Of a stretch of 64,000 bases of DNA, positions 49,962 through 58,616 are shown in pieces. This stretch comes from Sinomonas sp. P10A9 (GTDB taxonomy: Bacteria; Actinomycetota; Actinomycetes; Actinomycetales; Micrococcaceae). The stretch lies in the NCBI RefSeq assembly GCF_041022165.1, contig NZ_CP163302.1, positions 3,286,001 through 3,350,000 of the forward strand, given 5' to 3'. Position 1 is the first letter of the stretch. Every line of letters begins with the position of its first letter. A program made the position numbers and the translations under genes. The notes under the pieces are model-generated. The model did no database searches. It worked only from the letters and a program-made list of their open reading frames with translations, and was not told the DNA's origin.

Positions 49962-52088
49962 TCAGTCCTGCAGGAACCAGACGGCACCCTGCGCGGTGGG
50001 TTCGAGCCTCCAGCCGGGCTCGACGAGGAAGGTGGTGGTCTCCGTGGTGACGATCGCGGGCCCCGGGATGACCGCTTCGCCTGTCAGGGCGGTCTGGTTG
50101 TAGACCGGGGTCTCGAGCGGCTGCGGCTCGTCGACGAAGTGGACGCGCCGACTGCCCGCCGCTGCGGGCACGGAGCGCTCGCCGCCGTGCTCGAGCGAGC
50201 CGAAGGCGACCTTGTCGCCCTCGACGTAGGCGGCCACCCGGACGGTGCCGACCCGGATTCCTGCCTCAGGGGCGGCGCACGAGGCTCCGAAGCGGTGGCT
50301 GTAGACGTCGCCGAACGTCTTGATCATGTGCAGGACGTCGCCGACGCCGGTCATCCTCGTGATGTCGAGCGGGACCGCCTGCGTGAGGAGCTGGTTGCCG
50401 TAGCGCATGTCGAGCTCGAGCCGGTACCGGACGTCCTGGGGAGCGAAGCCCTGGCGCACGAGGTCCTCGCGGCCGCGCGCCTCGAGTTCCTCAACGATGG
50501 CGTTGAACTCGTCGTACTCGTCGAACAGAGCGCGGGTCGTCGCGTTGTACATGATGATGTGCGCACCACGCTCGTGGAAGTGGAGCTGCTCGACGTTCCC
50601 GGCGCCGCATGCCGAAAACACCGAGCTGAAGGGCGGGGCGAGGACCTTCCGGATCCCGGCGTGCTTGGCGATGCCGCACGCATGCAGCGGGCCGTTGCCT
50701 CCGTAGGCGAGCATGGTGAAGTCCTCCGGGAGGTAGCCGCGGACGCGGAGCTCCTTGCCGATCCCGATCGCCATCTGCTCGTCGACGCTGCGCTTGATGA
50801 TCTTGGCAATCTCGAGGACGTTGAGGTCGAGTTCGTCGCTGAGCGTCTCCTCGATCGCGAAGTACGAGCGCTTCGGGTTGAGCTTGATGTAGCCGTTGGC
50901 GTAGTTCTCGGGGTCCAGATAGCCCAAGAGGAGATCGGCGTCCGTCACCGTGGGGCGCAGGCCGCCGCGGTCGTAGCAGGCCGGGCCCGGGTTAGAGCCG
51001 GCGGACTCGGGCCCGATCCGGACGCTGTGGTGGATCCGGTCGTAGCTCGCGATCGAGCCGCCGCCGGCACCGAGGGTGTCGAGGTGGACCATGGGCACCG
51101 AGACGAGCCAGCGGTCGATGGTCGGCTGGAAGTCGTAGTGCTTGACGCCCCCGGCGGGGACGAGGCCGATGTCGAAGGATGTGCCGCCCATGTCGGTGGA
51201 GATCACGTTGCCGAGGCCGGTCGCGTCGGAGAGGTGCTGGGCCGCCCCGACTCCTGCGATCGGGCCCGAGTGAATGGTCTGCAGTGCGTCCGTCGAGTTC
51301 ATCTGGGCCATGCCGCCCGAGTTGTGGTTGACCAGCATGGGCTTGGTGTAGCCGGCGTCGCGCAGGTTGTTGGACAACTGGGAGAGTGCGTGGAACATCG
51401 TCGCGTGCAGGAACGCGTCGACGATCGTCGAGGTCGCCCGGACGTACTCGCCCTTGCGACCGGACACCTGGTGTCCCAGGAGCACAGGGATCGCGCCGAG
51501 TTCGTGGGCGGGGTACTCGTCGAGAATGATCTCCTGGATCTGCAGCTCGTGCTCGGGGTTCTCGGTGGCATTGGTCAACGAGACGACGATCGCCTCGGCG
51601 CCGGCGTCCACGAGCTCGCGGACAACGCCGCGGACGTCGTCCTCCTGGAGCGCGGCCACGACCTTCCCCGCGGAGTTGACCCTCTCCCTGACAGACCGGA
51701 TGAGGGCCCGCGGGACGAGCGGCACGGGGCGCTCCGCGGCAGGCAGGTTCTGCTGCATCTCGTAGCCGAGGCCCTCCCCATAGCCGCGGCCGCGGGACAG
51801 CGGGATCGTGTCCTCGAATCCGTGCGTGACGATGGCTGCGACCTTCGGGCCCTTGCGCTCGATGAGGGCATTCGTCCCGAGCGTCGTCGCATACCGCACG
51901 GAGTCAACCTCGGAGAGCACGGTGGTCCTATCGAGACCAGCGCGGGAACAGGCCAGGTCCAGGGCCTCGTTGAAGCCGAGGGCGAGGTTGTGGTGGGTGG
52001 TCAGTGCCTTTGCCTCAATGTAGTTGTCTTCCCAGACGAAGAAGCAGTCGGTGAATGTGCCGCCGATGTCGACGGAAATGCGCTTCAT
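49962..52088 (-). CDS. acxA: Acetone carboxylase beta subunit (hydantoinase A family)
   Basis: 708 residues, near the 717 of the known beta subunit, which binds ATP and acetone. ASKHA-fold nucleotide segments: ISVDIGGTFTDCFFVWED, YATTLGTNALIERKG, STDMGGTSFDIGLV and GGNGPLHACGIAKHAG. ATG 52088 follows AAAGGAG. Separated from acxB by 25 bases. Confidence 0.95.
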   Translation of the reverse strand: MKRISVDIGGTFTDCFFVWEDNYIEAKALTTHHNLALGFNEALDLACSRAGLDRTTVLSEVDSVRYATTLGTNALIERKGPKVAAIVTHGFEDTIPLSRGRGYGEGLGYEMQQNLPAAERPVPLVPRALIRSVRERVNSAGKVVAALQEDDVRGVVRELVDAGAEAIVVSLTNATENPEHELQIQEIILDEYPAHELGAIPVLLGHQVSGRKGEYVRATSTIVDAFLHATMFHALSQLSNNLRDAGYTKPMLVNHNSGGMAQMNSTDALQTIHSGPIAGVGAAQHLSDATGLGNVISTDMGGTSFDIGLVPAGGVKHYDFQPTIDRWLVSVPMVHLDTLGAGGGSIASYDRIHHSVRIGPESAGSNPGPACYDRGGLRPTVTDADLLLGYLDPENYANGYIKLNPKRSYFAIEETLSDELDLNVLEIAKIIKRSVDEQMAIGIGKELRVRGYLPEDFTMLAYGGNGPLHACGIAKHAGIRKVLAPPFSSVFSACGAGNVEQLHFHERGAHIIMYNATTRALFDEYDEFNAIVEELEARGREDLVRQGFAPQDVRYRLELDMRYGNQLLTQAVPLDITRMTGVGDVLHMIKTFGDVYSHRFGASCAAPEAGIRVGTVRVAAYVEGDKVAFGSLEHGGERSVPAAAGSRRVHFVDEPQPLETPVYNQTALTGEAVIPGPAIVTTETTTFLVEPGWRLEPTAQGAVWFLQD

Positions 52089-52122
52089 GGTTCGGTGTCT
52101 CCTTTGACGTGTCGGGGGGCGC

Positions 52123-52551
52123 TCAGCGGGCCTGGCGCGCGGCTTTGAGCCGTGCCGCGTACTTCCGGGCGTCCTCGCCCGGGCCATAGGTGAAGGCCTC
52201 CTCGGGGTCGACGCCGCGCGCGGTCCACTGCTGGCGCAGGGCAGGGAGGTCCCACACCATGTCGACTGTCGGCGGGTGGCCCGGTGGCACGTACTCGGTC
52301 TCGAGCTGGGTCGCGCACCCGGGGCAGTAGAACTCGAGGATCCGGCAGTACGAGGGATCGGGGCTGAAGGTGTACTCGTACCGCTCCGGGTCGATGATCG
52401 GCTGGTGGATCTCCCGCGGATCGCGGTCGTAAACTAGGCAGCCTGGCTTGTAGTTACCGTTGGCGTCGCCGAGGTCGTGGCCGCACACGCGGCAGGTCCA
52501 GCGCTCGCCGTCGAGGTCGATCAGCAGGTACTCGGTCATGGGGACTCGCAT
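52123..52551 (-). CDS. acxC: Acetone carboxylase gamma subunit
   Basis: 142 residues (168 in Xanthobacter). It carries cysteine clusters typical of the zinc-binding gamma subunit: CRVCGHDL, a Cys in YKPGCLVYD, and YCPGC. The C-terminal basic helix (EDARKYAARLKAARQ) is also typical. The start at 52551 (AAGGA upstream) is preferred over 52539. The order is hydantoinase A-like, gamma, beta, alpha. Confidence 0.93.
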   Translation of the reverse strand: MRVPMTEYLLIDLDGERWTCRVCGHDLGDANGNYKPGCLVYDRDPREIHQPIIDPERYEYTFSPDPSYCRILEFYCPGCATQLETEYVPPGHPPTVDMVWDLPALRQQWTARGVDPEEAFTYGPGEDARKYAARLKAARQAR

Positions 52552-52587
52552 CGTCGGGTGTCCTTCTCTTGTTCCAGGGTGAGGGGG

Positions 52588-54504
52588 TCAGCGGGGATCG
52601 GTGAGGATGAGGTCGCCATTGGAGGTCACATCCAGCTCCCATCCGCCGGAGACCCGCGCCGTGAAGAAGGGGCCCTCGACAATGGCCGGTCCCACGGCGT
52701 GCGCGCCGTGCCGCTGGTCGTCGAGGACGTAGACAGGAAGCTCCGCACGCTGGGTGTCGGACATCCGCACCAAGCGGCTGCCCGCGCTGGTGGCGGTCTG
52801 GCGCACCGCGGCCGAGCCGTCTGCCAGCGGGGAATGCGGCAGGTTCGCGCTCACCTCGAGGCGCAGTGAGAGCTGCTCCCCTGAGACGGCCGAGGCTTCG
52901 CCCCGGGCGTAGGCTGCGTCCTCGATGGCCTCGCCGCGCGCGTCCTCGCCCACGAGCGTCCAGTGGAGCGTGCACCCCTCAAGCGCGTAGCCCTCCTGGA
53001 ACATGTCCCGTCCGGCGCGCGCCGCGAGCTGGTCGGCAAGGGACGCCAGCGCCGGGGCACTACGATCCTCGACAGCCGCCTCATACGTCTTGCCGATGTC
53101 CGAGAAGCTGATCCCGAAGGCCGAGAAGACGGCTGCCATGCGGGGGACAAGGACGGTCTTCACGCCGGCAAGCTCCGCCGCCCCACACGCGCTCATTGGA
53201 CCGGCTCCCCCGAAGGCCGCGAGCGTCGTGCGGTCCTCGGCGAGGTGCCCGACGGCACCGGCCATGGTCGCGTAGTAGGCCTGTTCCATCTGGACGAGGG
53301 CCTCCTCGAGGGAGATCCCGAGAGGCTCGGCGATCGTCGAGCGGATCACGGCCTCCGAGCGTGCGGCGTCGAGGCTCATCTGGCCACCGAGATAGCTGGC
53401 GGGATCGAGGACTCCGAGCAGGAGGTTGACGTCGGTGATCGTGGCCTCCTTGCCCCCGAGGCCGAAGCAGGCCGGCCCCGGGGCGGCCCCGACGGAGCGG
53501 GGGCCGACGGTGATCGCGCCGTCGCGCACGGCGATGATCGAGCTCCCCCCGACGCCGGAGGAATGGACGTCGCTCATAGGGAACGAGGTCGGGGCGCCCT
53601 CGACGACCCCACGGCGCGTGGTGCGGATGACGCCATCCTCGACGACGCCGACGTCCGTCGTCGTCCCCCCGACATCCATCATGAGCACGTGCTCGAGGCC
53701 GTAGCTCTCAGCGAGCGCCCGCGTCCCCTCGAGCCCGCCGCGGGGACCGGACGAGTACGTCTTGAGCGCCACGGACTTCGCGACCCGGGACGACGCCCCG
53801 TCATTGCGGTACACAAGGAGCGGGTTGCTGACCTTGTGCTCGCGCAGCCGTGCCTGGGCCTGGAAGAGGAAGCCCTCCATGACCGGGTGGAGGAACGTGT
53901 TGATCACGGAGGACCAACCGCGGCGCGTACGAAGCCGGTCGGGCACGAACTCCCAGCTGTACAGGAACGGCACAGATCCCAGAAGGTGGCGCGGGAACGC
54001 GCGCAGAAGGACGGTCCTGATCGCGGCCTCGGCCTCGGGGGTGTCGGCAATCACCACGATCCGCGCCGCCCCATTCGTCGTGAGGGCGTTGACCTTCTGC
54101 ACGAGCGACCTCTCGAGCGCGTCTGCCTCCAACGAGGTGTCGACGCTCTCCACGCGGGTGCCCACGAGGTCATCGAAGAGGGCCCTCGCACTGTCCGGAC
54201 CCGAGCGCATCTCGTCGACCACGCCCGGCTCCTCGACGATGAGGCCGATCGCGGGGCCCTTCCGTTCGACGAGGGCGTTCGTGCCCTGAGTGGTCGAATA
54301 GCGGATGTGGGCCGTGTGGTGGAGGAGGCGCTCGAGGTCTGTCTCGCCGTAGAGCGCCTTGGAAGCCTTGGATATCCCGTCGAAGAGGCACTCCGACAGG
54401 TCGTAGGGCGTGGTCAGGGTCTTGGTGAACGAGAACGACGAGCCATCCCAGACACAGATGTCGGTCAGTGTCCCGCCATTGTCAATGTTGATGAGGTGCT
54501 CCAT
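52588..54504 (-). CDS. Second hydantoinase A/oxoprolinase-family protein in the acetone carboxylase operon
   Basis: 638 residues, first gene of the operon. It shares with acxA the ASKHA plan (INIDNGGTLTDICVWDG, YSTTQGTNALVERKGP, MMDVGGTTTDVGVVEDG, FGGAGPMSACGAAELAG) but is about 70 residues shorter and has GG in place of the first GT. No matching hydantoinase B partner is present beyond acxB. It may be an alternative beta subunit, a chaperone or activator of the complex, or an enzyme for another substrate. AAGGAAAGCA precedes ATG 54504. Confidence 0.88.
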   Translation of the reverse strand: MEHLINIDNGGTLTDICVWDGSSFSFTKTLTTPYDLSECLFDGISKASKALYGETDLERLLHHTAHIRYSTTQGTNALVERKGPAIGLIVEEPGVVDEMRSGPDSARALFDDLVGTRVESVDTSLEADALERSLVQKVNALTTNGAARIVVIADTPEAEAAIRTVLLRAFPRHLLGSVPFLYSWEFVPDRLRTRRGWSSVINTFLHPVMEGFLFQAQARLREHKVSNPLLVYRNDGASSRVAKSVALKTYSSGPRGGLEGTRALAESYGLEHVLMMDVGGTTTDVGVVEDGVIRTTRRGVVEGAPTSFPMSDVHSSGVGGSSIIAVRDGAITVGPRSVGAAPGPACFGLGGKEATITDVNLLLGVLDPASYLGGQMSLDAARSEAVIRSTIAEPLGISLEEALVQMEQAYYATMAGAVGHLAEDRTTLAAFGGAGPMSACGAAELAGVKTVLVPRMAAVFSAFGISFSDIGKTYEAAVEDRSAPALASLADQLAARAGRDMFQEGYALEGCTLHWTLVGEDARGEAIEDAAYARGEASAVSGEQLSLRLEVSANLPHSPLADGSAAVRQTATSAGSRLVRMSDTQRAELPVYVLDDQRHGAHAVGPAIVEGPFFTARVSGGWELDVTSNGDLILTDPR

Positions 54505-54584
54505 TGCTTTCCTTGCATCGAAGGGTGTGGGGCGGCAGCTCTGCCCGCTTGGATCCATCATTCGAGTGATCCAGGTCACGGCGC

Positions 54585-54601
54585 TGTCCCACCGTGGGAC
54601 A
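54585..54601. promoter_or_regulatory. Inverted repeat 1 (TGTCCCACCGTGGGACA), probable AcoR-type activator site
   Basis: TGTCCCA-N3-TGGGACA with perfect arms, between the divergent regulator and acetone carboxylase operon. A second copy lies exactly 60 bases away. Confidence 0.75.
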
Positions 54602-54644
54602 CCCCCAAACGCTGCCCGGGCTCGTGTGGGAAGCAGTGCCAGGG

Positions 54645-54661
54645 TGTCCCAGATTGGGACA
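54645..54661. promoter_or_regulatory. Inverted repeat 2 (TGTCCCAGATTGGGACA), probable AcoR-type activator site
   Basis: Same arms as 54585-54601, with a different 3-base centre. The 60-base spacing puts the two sites close to the same DNA face, suiting cooperative binding of a dimeric activator. I saw no convincing -24/-12 sigma-54 promoter nearby. Confidence 0.75.
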
Positions 54662-54746
54662 TTCATCGGACCCCCGTCCTGAGACCGGGGTCACAGATGA
54701 GAAAATGGATGGATCACAGCAGGCATGGGTCACAAGGAGGTGATGC

Positions 54747-56588
54747 ATGGACCGTTTGGAGCGTCAGGTTCAGATTGCCGTGGCCCGCGAACAGCTGCTC
54801 CAGAACGCCCGTGCGGACACGAGCGCGGTCTCGGAGGTTGTCGCCGCGTCGTGGCGGCGGAGCGTCTCAGCCGGGGTCGACACGGGCGCGCTATCCGTCA
54901 GCTTCCATGCGGACATCGACACCGCATCGCGCCTTGCCCGCTGCGCCCAGCCCGTCATCGACCGGCTGCACGGGGAGACGTCGGACCTCGCGCTCGTCAT
55001 CGCCCTGACCGACAACCGGGCTCGGATCCTCTCCCGCGTGGACACCTCGTCCCAGGCAGGGACCCTGTTCGACGGCGTCCACCTGGCTCCCGGCTTCGAG
55101 TACGCAGAAGGAGTGCTCGGCACCAACGGCGTCGGCTCGACCCTCGAGTCGGGGCAGCCGGTGAGCATCGTGGGAACCGAGCACTTCCACGAGCAGCTCC
55201 AACTCTTCGCCTGCACCGGGGCCCCGATCCTGGACCCCGTCTCGGGGCGGGTCGAGGGGGTCTTGGACCTGAGCCTGCTCAGCCGGCACTGGACTCCGGT
55301 GCTGCATTCCCTCGTGCGGGCCGCCGCGCACGACATCTCCCGGAACCTGCTGATCGACCGGAGCCAGAGCCAGCAGGCGCTCTTCGAGACATATGTCAGA
55401 GCCGACGCGCGCACGCGCCACGCAGTCCTGGCGTTCGGCGCGTCCATCGAGATGGCCAACGCTGCCGCCCAGCTCACCTTCACGCCGCAGGAGCGGAGCG
55501 TCATCGGCGACCACGCGCGCTTCGTCTTCTCCAACCGCCACAAGGCCAGCGAGAACCTCGTCCTCGAGTCGGGCAAAGTCGTCAGACTCCACGGCACCCG
55601 GATCGTCGTCGGGACGGACATCGCCGGCATCGTCGTCGTGGCCGAGGTCAAGGCCGGAACGGGCCTGGCGCGGACCCCAGAGATCGCCGACCGGGTCCTG
55701 CCCTCCCCCTCGGCGCCCCCAGACTCCTCCGGGGCGCACCTCCCGGGGCTCGCGCCCCCGCTGTTCCGCGCGGGCAGCGCCCGCACGGCCGCCTGGTGCC
55801 GGGCGGCCGACGACGTCCGGTCGAGCGTGCGCGAACGTCGCCCCGTACTCGTCCAAGGTGAGACGGGCACGGGCAAGTTCACGCTCGTCCTGGAGCAGTT
55901 CCATGGGATCCGCTGCACCGGAAGGAGCCTGTCCTTCGACGCGGGCTCCTTCGACGCAAAGGCCTATGAGGACGCCGACCTCGACGTCCTCCTCGCCGCC
56001 GAGGAGACGCTCTGCGTCTTCCGCAACATCGACGAGCTGAGCACCGAGGGCGCCCAGCGTCTCGACGAGCTCCTGACGCGTCTGCGGGCGTCGGGCAGGA
56101 ACGTACAGATCGCCGCCACGCTCTCGGACGCCGCGGTAGACAGCGGGCTCCCGTTCCGGCAGGCACTCGCGCACTTCAAGGCCTCGGTGACGGTGCCGCC
56201 GATCCGCTTCCGTGCGGAGGACATCCCCGAGCTCGTGTCCGAAATCCTCCAGGCCCTGGCCCCCGACCGCGAACTCCGGGTGGATGCGGCGGCTATGGCG
56301 GTCATCAGGCGCTACCCGTGGCCGCGCAACCTCGACCAGCTGAGGGAGGCCCTCGCCCACGCCGTCGGCCGACGGCCAGCCGGCACGATCACGCGGGAGG
56401 ACCTCCCCGCCTACTGCTACAGCCATCCCCGGCGCCAACTCACCACCGTGGAGCAGTCCGAACGCGACACGATCGTGTCCGCGCTCCAGACCACCGAGGG
56501 GAACCGGGTCAAGGCCGCCGAATACCTTGGCATGTCGAGGTCCTCGCTGTACCGGAAGATCGAGCGGTTCGCCATCACGACCCTCTAG
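54747..56588 (+). CDS. AcoR/MimR-like regulator (GAF, degenerate AAA, Fis-type HTH)
   Basis: 613-residue activator resembling enhancer-binding proteins. A GAF-like sensor spans about 60-200 (LALVIALTDNRARIL, GVLGTNGVGSTLE), followed by a middle domain, an AAA-like domain with Walker A GETGTGKFT (about 370), and a C-terminal Fis HTH (ALQTTEGNRVKAAEYLGMSR). The GAFTGA loop that contacts sigma-54 is absent and the Walker B region reads CVFRNIDELS, so it should act without sigma-54. It is divergent from the acetone carboxylase operon with two 17-bp inverted repeats between; AAGGAGGTG precedes ATG 54747. Confidence 0.9.
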   Translation: MDRLERQVQIAVAREQLLQNARADTSAVSEVVAASWRRSVSAGVDTGALSVSFHADIDTASRLARCAQPVIDRLHGETSDLALVIALTDNRARILSRVDTSSQAGTLFDGVHLAPGFEYAEGVLGTNGVGSTLESGQPVSIVGTEHFHEQLQLFACTGAPILDPVSGRVEGVLDLSLLSRHWTPVLHSLVRAAAHDISRNLLIDRSQSQQALFETYVRADARTRHAVLAFGASIEMANAAAQLTFTPQERSVIGDHARFVFSNRHKASENLVLESGKVVRLHGTRIVVGTDIAGIVVVAEVKAGTGLARTPEIADRVLPSPSAPPDSSGAHLPGLAPPLFRAGSARTAAWCRAADDVRSSVRERRPVLVQGETGTGKFTLVLEQFHGIRCTGRSLSFDAGSFDAKAYEDADLDVLLAAEETLCVFRNIDELSTEGAQRLDELLTRLRASGRNVQIAATLSDAAVDSGLPFRQALAHFKASVTVPPIRFRAEDIPELVSEILQALAPDRELRVDAAAMAVIRRYPWPRNLDQLREALAHAVGRRPAGTITREDLPAYCYSHPRRQLTTVEQSERDTIVSALQTTEGNRVKAAEYLGMSRSSLYRKIERFAITTL

Positions 56589-56679
56589 CCTCCACCGGCC
56601 CGCCGTCCCCACCGGACCTCTGTTCTCCCCCGGCCTTCTCCCCTGCAGAGACGAGCTCTCCCGGTTCAGGGACGGGGAC

Positions 56680-57870
56680 TCAGACGGCCTCGAGCACGCT
56701 CACGTAGTTCGCGATCGCGAGGCCGCCCATGTTGTGCACGGCCGCCCGGCGCGCGCCGGGGAGCTGCATCTCCCCGGCGCTCCCGGTGAGCTGCATGGCC
56801 GCGACCACGTGCTGCGACACGCCCGTGGCTCCCACAGGATGGCCCTTGGCCTTGAGCCCGCCGGACAGGTTGACCGGCAGCCGACCGCCCCGGTACACGG
56901 ACCCGTCCTCGATCGCCACGCTCCCCTTGCCCCGCTCCGCGAGCCCCATCACCTCGTACATGAGGAGCTCGGCGATCGTGAAGCAGTCGTGGACCTCGGC
57001 GAGGTCGAGGTCCACGAGGTCCGCGCCGGCCATGGACAGGGCCCGGGCCCACGCGGCCCGGCTGCCGGCGAACTCGAGCGGGTCGCGCTTCGCGGCGGGC
57101 AGGAAGTCGTTCGCGTGCCCGAACCCTGCGAGGCGCACGGGATCCGCGGCCGCGCCCGACGGCGCGTGGTCGGCCGAGAGCACGAGGGCGGCGGCGCCGT
57201 CGGACACCGGCGAGCAGTCGGTGCGCCGCAGCGGCGCGTCCACGATGGGGTTCTTCTCCGAGACGGTGCGGCAGAACTCCTCGCCGAAGTCGCGGTGCAT
57301 GTGCGCGTACGGGTTGGCCATGCCGTTGCGGTGGTTCTTGGCGGCGATCGATCCGAGCACGTCGGAGACCCTGCCGTAGCGGTCCTCATAGGCCCGGGCC
57401 ACCTCGGCGAAGAGCCCGGTGAAGCCCGTGGTCGAGGGCTTCCCGGCCGACTCGTACCCCGCACCCAGGAGTGCCGCGCCCACGGTGTCGGGCCCGGCGG
57501 CGGTCATTTTCTCGGCGCCGATCACGAGCACGTTCCGCGCCGTCCCGGCCAGGAGCGCCTTGACGCCCTGCTGGAACGCGCCCGAGCCGGAAGCGCACGC
57601 GTTCTCGACGCGCGTCGCGGGCACATTGGCGAGGTTGTCGGAGACCTGCAGCGCGAGCGAGGACGCGAACGCGAGCGGCACCATGCCGGCGTTGTAGTTG
57701 CCGAGGTAAATCTCGTCGATCTGGCCCGGCTCGAGGCCCGAGTTCTCGATGGCCTCGCGCGCGGCGGTCACGATGAGCGACTCGAGCGTCTCCCCCTCGA
57801 GCTTCCCGAACCGGGTGTGGCCCCACCCCGTGAGCAGGACGTCGGTCCCGAACTGGTCCTTGAGCGACAT
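56680..57870 (-). CDS. Thiolase family protein (SCP-x type acetyl-CoA acetyltransferase)
   Basis: 396 residues. Nucleophile Cys in ENACASGSGAF, His in EVHDCFTIAE and in GGLKAKGHPVGATG; the C-terminal segment is HNMGGLAIANYV, as in SCP2/thiolase-like enzymes, rather than the CxG of classical degradative thiolases. Cleavage of acetoacetyl-CoA to acetyl-CoA fits the context. It overlaps the CoA-transferase B gene by one base of its start (ATGA). Confidence 0.92.
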   Translation of the reverse strand: MSLKDQFGTDVLLTGWGHTRFGKLEGETLESLIVTAAREAIENSGLEPGQIDEIYLGNYNAGMVPLAFASSLALQVSDNLANVPATRVENACASGSGAFQQGVKALLAGTARNVLVIGAEKMTAAGPDTVGAALLGAGYESAGKPSTTGFTGLFAEVARAYEDRYGRVSDVLGSIAAKNHRNGMANPYAHMHRDFGEEFCRTVSEKNPIVDAPLRRTDCSPVSDGAAALVLSADHAPSGAAADPVRLAGFGHANDFLPAAKRDPLEFAGSRAAWARALSMAGADLVDLDLAEVHDCFTIAELLMYEVMGLAERGKGSVAIEDGSVYRGGRLPVNLSGGLKAKGHPVGATGVSQHVVAAMQLTGSAGEMQLPGARRAAVHNMGGLAIANYVSVLEAV

Positions 57871-58568
57871 CAGCGCGTCACCTCCGCCAGGGCATCCGCC
57901 TGCGCAGCCTCGGGGGCTACGTCGAATTCCGCGCCCGTCTTGTCCCGCAGCTCCTCGAGCCCGACGCCGGGGGCGAGCTTTACGAGCGTGAGCCCCCGCG
58001 CGCCGTCGTGCGCATCGCCTTGCCCGAGCACGTCGAACACCGCCAGGTCGGTGATGATCCGGTCCACGACCCCAACTCCGGTGAGCGGCAGGGTGCACTC
58101 TGCGACGATCTTGGGGGTGCCGTCCTTGGCGACATGCTCGGTGAGCACGACGACGCGCGGCGTCCCCGCCACGAGGTCCATGGCCCCGCCCATGCCCTTG
58201 ACCATCTTGCCGGGAATCTGCCAGTTGGCGAGGTCACCGCTGCCGGACACCTGCATGGCCCCGAGGATCGCCACCTTGACGTGGCCGCCGCGGATCATGC
58301 CGAAGCTCGTGGCGGAGTCGAAGATCGAGCCGCCGGGCAGGACCGTCACGGTCTGCTTGCCGGCGTTGATGAGGTCGGCGTCCTCGTCGCCCTCGTAGGG
58401 GAACGGGCCCATGCCGAGCAGCCCGTTCTCGCTCTGCAGGTGCACGGTCACGCCGTCGGGAAGGTTGTTGGCAACGAGGGTCGGGATGCCGATCCCGAGG
58501 TTCACGTAGTCGCCGTCGCTCAGCTCGGTGGCGGCGATCGCCGCCATCTCATCGCGGGTCCAAGCCAT
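57870..58568 (-). CDS. 3-oxoacid CoA-transferase subunit B
   Basis: 232 residues, with the catalytic Glu in [12 protein letters not shown] and the [15 protein letters not shown] and [18 protein letters not shown] segments of the SCOT/ScoB family. With subunit A it transfers CoA from succinyl-CoA to acetoacetate (or 3-oxoadipate in relatives). ATG 58568 has AAGGAG upstream. The loop [14 protein letters not shown] is coded by a copy of the dispersed motif (58000-58013). Confidence 0.93.
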   Translation of the reverse strand: MAWTRDEMAAIAATELSDGDYVNLGIGIPTLVANNLPDGVTVHLQSENGLLGMGPFPYEGDEDADLINAGKQTVTVLPGGSIFDSATSFGMIRGGHVKVAILGAMQVSGSGDLANWQIPGKMVKGMGGAMDLVAGTPRVVVLTEHVAKDGTPKIVAECTLPLTGVGVVDRIITDLAVFDVLGQGDAHDGARGLTLVKLAPGVGLEELRDKTGAEFDVAPEAAQADALAEVTR

Positions 58569-58616
58569 GGAAGGTCTCCTTATGGAAGTCAAATTCTGGG
58601 AGTCAGGTTCTGGGGG

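Noticed and set aside
54505..54746. Sigma-54 promoter for the acetone carboxylase operon
   Set aside because: I found no convincing -24/-12 pair, and the regulator lacks the loop required to contact sigma-54.
47945..55008. Three long plus-strand frames opposite the acetone carboxylase operon
   Set aside because: All are antisense to genes with clear family motifs and ribosome sites.
56527..58398. 623-codon plus-strand frame opposite the thiolase gene
   Set aside because: Antisense shadow of thiolase and CoA-transferase B.
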